A stretch of DNA of 61,000 bases from Neocallimastix lanati (nom. inval.) (taxonomy: Eukaryota > Neocallimastigomycota > Neocallimastigomycetes > Neocallimastigales > Neocallimastigaceae), in assembly GCA_016946835.1 (NCBI GenBank), contig JACVTC010000005.1, positions 471,501 to 532,500 of the forward strand, read 5' to 3'. The notes below the pieces were generated by a model that saw only the letters and a program-made list of their open reading frames with translations, did no database searches and had not been told where the DNA came from. The first letter of the stretch is position 1. Every line of letters begins with the position of its first letter. Positions 52,666-61,000 of the stretch are shown here, piece after piece. Made by a program: the position numbers and the translations under genes.

Positions 52666-55168
52666 TAATTTTTAAAATTACGATTTGTATCATTTTCTTA
52701 ATATATTTATATATTATGAGTATTTATTAGTATAAATATGCATATATATAAATTACATATTACATATTTATATACACATATATATAATTAAATATATTTT
52801 AATTAAAAATTTATTACTTTAAGATATAAAATTTAATTCATATATATACTTTTATATATAATTAAATATATTATTTTAAATTAAAAAATTTATTATTTGA
52901 AAATAATAAAATTTAATAATAATTCATTAATTATTTTTATTAATTTATATATACATACATATATTTTTTTAAAAATATAATAATTATAATAATAATAATA
53001 AAGGATTAATTATATGGGTGAAATTACAAATGATTATTCCTTACTTGTGATTAATACAACTATGAAAAATATTACTGGTATTAAGGATGATGATATCTTA
53101 AAGGAATTATGGGACAAAATTATTATAAATAAATCTGGAAATGTCACAAGTAATATAATTAGTTTTAGTCAAAAATATCCAGAAATTAATCTTCAAAAGA
53201 TTATGGAACAATTTCAACAATCAGAATACTCAAGTTATAATTTTAGTGATTCTCAAAGTAGCTTTAGGTACGAAACGATGGATACTATTTTCCATAAAAT
53301 TTATGAATTTTTAATCATTTATACTATCATTGGAATAGTTTCCTTTGTTGCTTCTTTCCTCTTCAATGCCTTCTTAACAGTTTCTTCATCCCGCCAAACA
53401 ACAAGAATTCGTTCGATGGCTTTCCGTTCTCTCTTGAAACAAGAAATTGCTTGGCATGAAAAAACAAGTCCAGGTGAATTATCCTCAAGAATTATTAGTG
53501 ACTCAATTTTAATTGAAGAAGGAATTGGTAATAAATTTGGAATTTTGCTTCAAAATATTTGTACTTTTGTAGCTTGCTTCGTCATGGCTTTCCTCATTGG
53601 TTGGAAGTTAACTTTAAGTATGGCTATCATTTTACCTATTCTCATTATCGTTGTCACTATTTCAGGTTCAATTTTAACAAAGTATACTAAAAAATCACAA
53701 GATACATATGCTGAATTGGGTGGTATTGCTCAGGAAGCTTTCTCTCAAATTCGTACAATTGTTTCCTTTGGTAATGAAGAAAAGGAAATTGATCGTTACG
53801 TCCATAAATTAAAACCAACTAAAAAATACGAAATCATTAAATGTCAAACCTTTGGTACTTGCTTGGGCTTAATATTTTGTATAGTTTACTGTTCCTATAG
53901 TATTGCCTTCATAAGGGGTTCACACTACATTAATGACGGCAAGATGGAAGGTAGTGATGTTTTAAAGGTACTCATGAGTGTGATAATGGGAGCAATGTCA
54001 TTTTCTGGTTGTGGAAATATTATGAATGCGTTTAGTGAAGCTACCGGAGCTGCCTCAAACTTATTTCATATCATTGAGAGAAAGCCAAAGATTGATACCG
54101 AAGTTGGTGAACGTCCAAGAGGACCAATTCATGGTGACATTGAATTTCGTAATGTTCATTTTTCTTATCCATCAAGACCAGAGGTTGAAATTTTAAAAGG
54201 TATCAGTTTTAAATGTCATCCAGGTCAAATGATTGCTCTTGTAGGGGCTTCCGGTTCCGGTAAATCCACTATCATTCAATTATTAGAAAGATATTACGTG
54301 ACGAGTGAAGAAGATGGTGATGGTGGTGAGATCTTAATTGATGGTCAACCGATCGATCACTACAATATTCATTGGTTGCGAACTCAAATAGGACTGGTTT
54401 CACAGGAGCCCACTTTATTTGATGCCACCATTGCTGAAAATATTAGTATTAATTGTCCAGAGGCTACTCAAGAAGAAATTGAAGTGGCAGCTAAATTAGC
54501 TAATGCTCATGAATTCATTTCAAAATTACCAAAAGGTTATCAAACGAGTACCGGAGAAAGAGGCCTTCAATTAAGTGGAGGACAGAAGCAACGTATTTGT
54601 ATTGCACGTGCTCTCATGACGAATCCAAAAATTTTATTATTAGATGAAGCAACCTCGGCTTTAGATAATCAATCCGAAAAGGTCGTTCAAGCAGCCTTAG
54701 ATTCTGCTTCTTCCGGTCGAACAACTCTAGTAATAGCTCATCGTCTTACCACCGTGAAAGATGCAGATTTAATTATCGTTATGGATAAGGGGGTTATCAT
54801 TGAATCTGGTAATCATAATGAATTAATGACTAAAAAGAGTGTCTACTATAATCTTGTCAAGAATCAAGAAATGAATATTCATAAAACTAAAATTTCAGAT
54901 GAAGAAGAAGATGATGATGATCATGATCATGATCATAATTACGATAAGGATAATAGTAATAATATTAATGATGTTGATAATAATAAATTTAATTCAGTTT
55001 CTATGACTAAAAAATCAACAGATATTACTGAATATAATGTTCCTGCTTCTGAGGCTGAATATTTAAAGAAACGGGTATCAATAACTCTATCTCGTATTAT
55101 TTCAAATATATCTAATACTCCTGTCGAACATCGTCAAACCACTATATCTAGTTTTAAATCTAATATTA

Positions 55169-55224
<56 letters not shown>

Positions 55225-57060
55225 TCTACTACTCTTATTCCTAAAAGAGGTATCATCCCTAATATGAATTGGAAACGTTACTTTATTTATAATAAACCTG
55301 CATGGTGGGCTAATTTATTAGGTTGTATAGGAGCTATATTCAATGGTTGTCTTCAACCTGCTTTTGCTTTCATACTTGCTTCTGCATTGAATGTATTTAA
55401 TGAACGAGGTGAAAAATTAATAGAGGATAGTAAATTCTGGAGTTTAATGTTTATATTTTTTGGAATTGCTAATCTAATTTCATTTAATTGGGAAATTGGA
55501 GGTTTCTCGACGGCGGGGGCTTATCTATCTTATGCCCTCCGTAAAGAAATGTATAATTCTATGATTCGACAAGAAGTGGGTTTCTTTGATAGCAATACCA
55601 TCGGTAGTAGTCACAAAACAGCTACAACAACAGCAACAACAAGTACAGGTACTTTAACAGCTAAATTGGCTACAGAAGCTGGTTTAGTTCATAATTTAAA
55701 TACAAATATAGGAACTATTTTGGAAATTATTGTTACGATAGTAGTCGGCTTCGCTATTGCCTTCTACAACAGTTGGAAATTAACTTTAATTCTATTAGTT
55801 ACGGTTCCTTTCCTCTTCATCGGTACCTTCCTTGAAATGAATGCCGATAAAGATAAAAGTGAAGAAAAACGTCATATTCTTGAAAATAGTACCAAGGTGG
55901 CTGTGGAAGCCATCGTTAATATTAAGACAGTTTACTCCCTTAACTTAGAAGATCATTTCTGTAAATTATATGACAAAAAATTAATAGAGCCTAAAAAACG
56001 TCTTGAACGTAACTACTATATTAGTGGGATGGGTGCCGGATTCAGTAATGCCGTGGCATATTTTGCTTACAACATTGGTTTTTACCTGGGAGCCATCTTC
56101 ATGAAAAATGAGGAATTAGATTTTCTGAGTACCTTCAAAGTTTTAATGGCTATTATTTTTACGGCCATGGCGGTGGGTCGAACAAGTTCTATTACTTACG
56201 ATTATACTAAGGCAGTGGAAGCCTTCAACCACATTTTAGAAATTATTGATCGTCCCTCAAAAATTAATGCCAGTGATCCTAATGGTATTCGAAAGACCAA
56301 CTTCGAAGGTAATATTTCCTTCAACCATCTTCGTTTCAGTTATCCATCACGTCCTAACCTTACTGTTTTACGACTAGGAAATAACAAAATTGAAGTTCCA
56401 GAAGGTAAAATGTTAGCTCTTGTTGGTGGCTCTGGTTGTGGTAAGAGTACTCTTATAGGTTTACTACTACGTTGGTACGATCCTAAACATGGTGAAATTC
56501 TTGTGGACGGTCATGGAAATACAGAATATAATATTAAATGGCTACGTGAACACATAGGAATTGTTAATCAGGAGCCAAGTCTCTTCAATATCTCTATTAA
56601 GGATAATATTCGTTATGGTAAGGAGGAGGCCACCGATGAAGAAATTTATGAAGCCGCTAAAAAGGCCAATATTCATAACTTTATTGTATCCCTTCCAGAA
56701 GGTTATGATACTTTAGTGGGTGGACTAGGTACCTCCCAAATGAGTGGTGGTCAAAAACAGCGTGTTGCTATTGCTCGAGCAATCGTTCGTAATCCAAAGG
56801 TATTACTATTAGATGAAGCAACATCCGCCTTAGATGCCGAATCTGAATTAATTGTTCAAAAGGCATTAGAAGAAGCCTCTCAAGGACGTACCACGATGAT
56901 TATTGCTCATCGTTTATCCACCGTTAAAAATGCAGATATTATTGTTGTGATGAAAGAAGGAAGAATTATTGAAATGGGAAATCATGAAGAATTAATGAAT
57001 AAAAAAGGAGAATATTATGAGATGGTTTTAGCTGGAGATGGTGGCATTAATAAAAATTAA
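52445..57060 (+). CDS. Full-length ABCB/MDR-type ABC transporter (1413 aa)
   Basis: Two exons: 52445-52629 and 53004-57060 (TAA). The intron interrupts the first membrane segment (PIM|INYMGE) and ends in an AAT run plus AAAG. The layout is TMD1-NBD1-linker-TMD2-NBD2. NBD1 has Walker A GASGSGKST (476-484), signature LSGGQKQR (585-592), Walker B ILLLDEATSALD (from 605) and the H-loop IAHRL. NBD2 has GGSGCGKST (1203-1211), MSGGQKQR (1308-1315), VLLLDEATSALD (from 1328) and IAHRL. Both ATP sites therefore look canonical. The first extracytosolic loop (about 66-155) has several Asn-X-Ser/Thr sites, as in P-glycoprotein. The linker (about 690-810) is acidic, with an Asp-His run and an Asn run (about 785-803) encoded by AAT triplets. 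It probably exports hydrophobic compounds or peptides, at the plasma membrane or a vacuole; the substrate is unknown. Confidence 0.94.
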
Positions 57061-57436
57061 AATATTACAAAAAAAAAAAAAAAAAAAAATTTTAAGAATT
57101 AAAAAATATTTTTTTTTTAATTCGATAGGAATGTATTTCTATTCTATTATTTTATATTATTAAATTTTTTTTATATATTAAAAAAAAAATTTCTCTTCTT
57201 AATAAATATCTATTTTATGTTTATACTTATTTTTATTATTATCTATTTTTCTATTTTTTTTCTTTAATATATCTATTTAAATAATTCACATGTATTATTT
57301 ATTCTATATATAGTTTAACATTATAATTTTTTTTGATAAATTTTTTTATATCTTTTTATTTTTTTTTTTTTTTATTATAGAAAATATAAAATATAAAATA
57401 TATCTATTAAATTATTTAACCAAATAAATTAAAAAT

Positions 57437-57470
<34 letters not shown>

Positions 57471-57609
57471 ATTATGAGTTTTTCTTTTATCTGTATCTGT
57501 ATAAGTAGTAAAAAAATTTCTAATCTTTATATTATTTAATAAAGTTCTTTTTTTATATACATTTATTTATTTTTATTTATTTTCAATGAATGAATGAATA
57601 ATAAATAAT

Positions 57610-57945
57610 TATATTATTTATTATTTATTATTTATTAATTATTATTCAATTATTTATTATTTATTATTTATTACTTATTATTTATTATTTATTATTTATT
57701 ATTTATTATTTATTACTTATTATTTATTATTTATTATTTATTATTTATTATTTATCATTTATTATTTATCATTTATTATTTATCATTTATTATTTATTAT
57801 TTATTATTTATTATTTATTATTATTATTTTATTATTTATTATTTATTATTTATTATTTATTATTTATTATTCAATTATTTATTATTTATTATTTATTATT
57901 TATTATTTATTATTTATTATTTATTATTTATTATTTATTCATTCA
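57610..57945. repeat. (ATTATTT)n heptanucleotide array
   Basis: The same heptamer as at 48590-49440, with ACTTATT, ATCATTT and ATTCAATT variants, now downstream of the ABC transporter. Confidence 0.92.
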
Positions 57946-58129
57946 TTCATTTATACTTAAAAAATTATCAATAAAGTAACTTTTTTATTTAATAATATCT
58001 TTTTTAAATATTTATTATATTCTAATATATGGGGATTTTTTAATTAATATATAGTAGAGAGAATAAATATTAATTTTTAGATTCAACAAATAAAAACTAG
58101 AATTTATGTAATATAATATAATAAAAATA

Positions 58130-58350
58130 ATATTTACCATTAATATAATCATCTATATAATATATAATATATAATATATAATATATCATATATAATATAT
58201 AACATATAATATATAATATAATCATCTTAAAAATATATAATCATCTCTAAATTTTAATCATCTATATAATCATCTATAAAATATATAATAATCTATATAA
58301 TATATAATCATCTATATAATATATTATAATATATATAATATATTATAAAT
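58130..58350. repeat. TA-rich tandem repeat with ATCATC words
   Basis: Repeated AATATATAATATATAATAT and AATCATCTATATAATATAT segments; no coding potential. Confidence 0.75.
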
Positions 58351-59513
58351 ATAATTAAAAATAATATACAGAATTTATAAAGAATAAAGTTTATACACAC
58401 TAAAAAATAATTTTTAATTTTTAATATATTTTTATTTTATTTATATTTTATTTTTATTTTATGCTATCTTATTCCATATTTATTTTATTTATAAATTAAA
58501 ATTTTGATTACAAAATTTTTATATATTTCTATTTCTATAATAATATTTATATATTTATTTTATATTTATTTATTTATTTTATATTAATTTGTATTTATAT
58601 TAATTTGTATTTATGTTTATATTTATTTTATATTTATAATTAAATTGTACTATATAACGGTATTAAAAAAAATAAATAAAAAATTAACGGTATTCTTTTT
58701 TAAATACATCATATATTATCAATATTGCTATTAATATATTGACTGTATTTCAAAAAAAAAAATTTTATTTTATTTTTTAAATGTTTTAACAATTTTTTTT
58801 TATTATTATTATAATTTATTTTAATATTGAGAAAAAAAAATTTTTTTTTTATATTTTATAATTAATTTTTTGAATAATAAAATATAATAAAAAAAAGAAA
58901 AAAAAAATTGATTAATACTATTATTAAATAGTAATTTAGAAAACATCAAAATCAAATTTATGTAGATTTAATATATATATATATTAAGATAAATAAATAA
59001 AAAAAAATATTTTCAATAAGAAAAAATTATAATAAACATAAATAAAATATATTTAATTACTGTAAATTCAATATTAGTAAAAAAATTTTAATAATAGAAG
59101 ATTATACAAATAACTTAAAATTCTAATTCTAAAATTAATTCAATTTTATTGATAAAATACCTATAATATTTAATAACCTATTAATAGTATTAATAGTATT
59201 AATAATAATACCAATTTTGTAATATATATTTCATTTATTAAATCCTTTTTTGAAATATTATTAAATAAAAATCTATATAGATTATATACTTTTAGAAACA
59301 ATACAGCTTAATATTTACAAAATATATATATATATATTCACTTTAATTATAAAATGATATATAATTTAATCAAATATATGTAAAAAGGATAAATATTTTT
59401 TTTTAATTAAAAAAAAAAAAAACAAAGAAAGAAAATATATATATATATATTTATATGCATTTCAAATTATATATTATTATTTATTAAATATCTAAAAAAA
59501 AAAAAAAAAAAAA

Positions 59514-61000
59514 ATGTTTAGTAATAATGATAAAAATAACGATATAAAAATACAAGATGATAATGATAAGTTAAATCAAGATTCAAAAGATTCAAATTCA
59601 TATAATGAACATGAAATAGAGTCGAAATGGAATAATTCTTCAAACGACAATGACAATGAATATAAGGAAGAAGAAGAAGAAGATAAGGATAAGGATAAGG
59701 ATGATAAAGATTCTAAAAATGATAATCATTCAAAGATACCAACTATGACAGAAGAATCTAATAGAAATAGAGAAAATGATAATTTATTATCCTCAAAAAC
59801 AAAATCAACAACATATACAACCATTTCAAATACCTCACAAACAATAATAAATAAAAGTAATGTACAAACAGTACCTTCATCAACTGATATAGATAATCCT
59901 TCAACAAGATTATATCAACAAGTTTTGTTAGTTGGTTGTTTCTCTTTATTTGTATTATTATTACTATGTATTACCAAAAAGATTTATTCAACTAAAAAAG
60001 ACGAATTCATTGAACCTACTTATAGTGTACATAGTTCACATAAGTCAAGATCAAATAATAATGGATCTAAACATTCCCTTAAAAACCTCACAACATCAAC
60101 CATATCAAACTTTTCTTTTAAAAACATTAGCACATCAGGAAGAAAATCAAGGGAATTGGTAAATATTAATAGATTCAAAATCAAAAAAATAGAATGGAAT
60201 TGAAAATTTTTAATAGTTTTTTTTTTTTTTTAAAAGAAAAATAATTTTTATCCGTAAAAATATCATACTACTTTTTTTATTATTTATTATTTATTATTTA
60301 TTATTCTATTTTATAAAACAATAATACTATTGCTATATTATTATAATTACTATTTATGATTACTTATTATCGTGATTACTTTTTGTAATGATTTCTAATT
60401 TGCAATTATTATGATTTCACTTTATTATGATTTCATATTTTTATATATTATGATTTCATATTTTTATAATTTCATATTATTATTACGTATTATTTACTTA
60501 TTTGTTATTATTATTATTATTGTTTATTGTTTAATGTTTATTTTTTATTATTATCATTAATACTTATACTACTTTATGAAATTTTGATAAAAAAATTATT
60601 TTTATTTTTTTTTTTTTTTTTTTTAAATTTTTTGTTTTTAATATACAAACTTTTTTATTTTTATAACTAGAAAATTAAAATTACTTTTATTATTTATATT
60701 CAAATATAATATATAAATTCTATTATTAATTCTATTATTAATTATTATTAATTTTATTATTAATTCTATAATTAATTAAATTACTAATTCAATTTTTAAT
60801 TTTATTATTCTTATTAAAATATACTCCATTATATAGATACCTTCAATTTTAAAGGTTTCACCTGCACCATTAGCATCATTATCAGTGGATGATTTAAGTT
60901 CAAAATATAATGAAAATAGTGAAGCTGATAAAGATATTAATGTTAATGAGTCAATTATACAGGTTCAATCTTTTGAAAGAAATTCAATGAACTTTAATGA
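59514..61000 (+). CDS. Low-complexity single-pass membrane protein, partial (continues past window)
   Basis: Exon 1 is 59514-60158 (215 codons) and exon 2 begins at 60837, open to the window end (another 54 codons) after a 678-nt intron with GTAAAT donor and TATAG acceptor. The ATG follows an A-run, as at other starts here. If the intron were retained the frame would end at 60203. Residues 1-135 are polar and low in complexity: Asn/Asp/Lys-rich, then an EEEEEDKDKDKDDKD acidic block, then a Ser/Thr-rich segment that could be O-glycosylated. One membrane helix lies at about 137-156 (VLLVGCFSLFVLLLLCI), followed by positive KK, which suggests a cytosolic Ser/Lys-rich C-terminal part. There is no N-terminal signal peptide. 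I do not recognise the family; a wall-stress-sensor or adaptor-like role would be a guess. Confidence 0.7.

Larger units (their letters stand above)
57061..59513. other. Gene-free AT-rich intergenic region
   Basis: No gene visible. It holds poly-A and poly-T runs, a heptanucleotide array (57610-57945), and a TA-rich repeat with ATCATCTATATAATATATAA words (58130-58350). Confidence 0.6.

Overview
The window looks like a nuclear contig of an anaerobic gut fungus (Neocallimastigomycota, the Piromyces/Neocallimastix/Anaeromyces group). Three observations support this. Intergenic DNA is extremely AT-rich, full of homopolymers and AT microsatellites. Genes are islands of clearly higher GC with short spliceosomal introns. 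Three secreted cellulase genes carry fungal dockerin (CBM10-like) modules, the hallmark of the fungal cellulosome. Genus and species cannot be told from sequence alone.

Layout. 1-6.6 kb: gene-poor, with a minisatellite, a possible 1.7-kb solo LTR bounded by TGTCACG...CGTGACA, and a decayed Gag-like stretch. 6.6-8.3 kb (minus strand): a six-exon gene for a BAR/IMD-like helical protein. 8.3-14.1 kb: repeats only. 14.1-17.4 kb (plus): an eight-exon gene resembling the NEPRO (nucleolus and neural progenitor protein) family. 20.4-39.5 kb (plus): the centrepiece, three head-to-tail paralogous genes for secreted multi-domain GH5 endoglucanases with two, two and three catalytic domains (seven GH5 domains and 18 dockerin-like modules in all). 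41.6-45.2 kb (plus): a twelve-exon GH47 gene of the EDEM/Mnl1 type (ER-associated degradation). 45.9-47.4 kb: a fossil mobile element with a readable CCHC zinc knuckle. 48.6-52.3 kb: heptanucleotide satellites, a decayed tandem array near 50 kb, and duplicated blocks. 52.4-57.1 kb (plus): a full-length ABCB/MDR-type ABC transporter. 59.5 kb to the window end: the 5' part of a low-complexity single-pass membrane protein.

The three cellulase genes should work together as secreted cellulosome components: the GH5 domains cut beta-1,4-glucan and the dockerins attach the enzymes to scaffoldin cohesins. They share a signal peptide, the first intron position and a motif a short way upstream of the start codon. 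Their internal repeats record different histories: gene 1 duplicated its catalytic unit together with the intron, while genes 2 and 3 have seamless junctions at the same codon. The remaining genes are ordinary cellular genes with no evident link to the cellulases. All gene models were assembled by hand from splice sites and reading frame. I found no tRNA, rRNA or CRISPR array. No database search was possible, so family assignments rest on recognised motifs.
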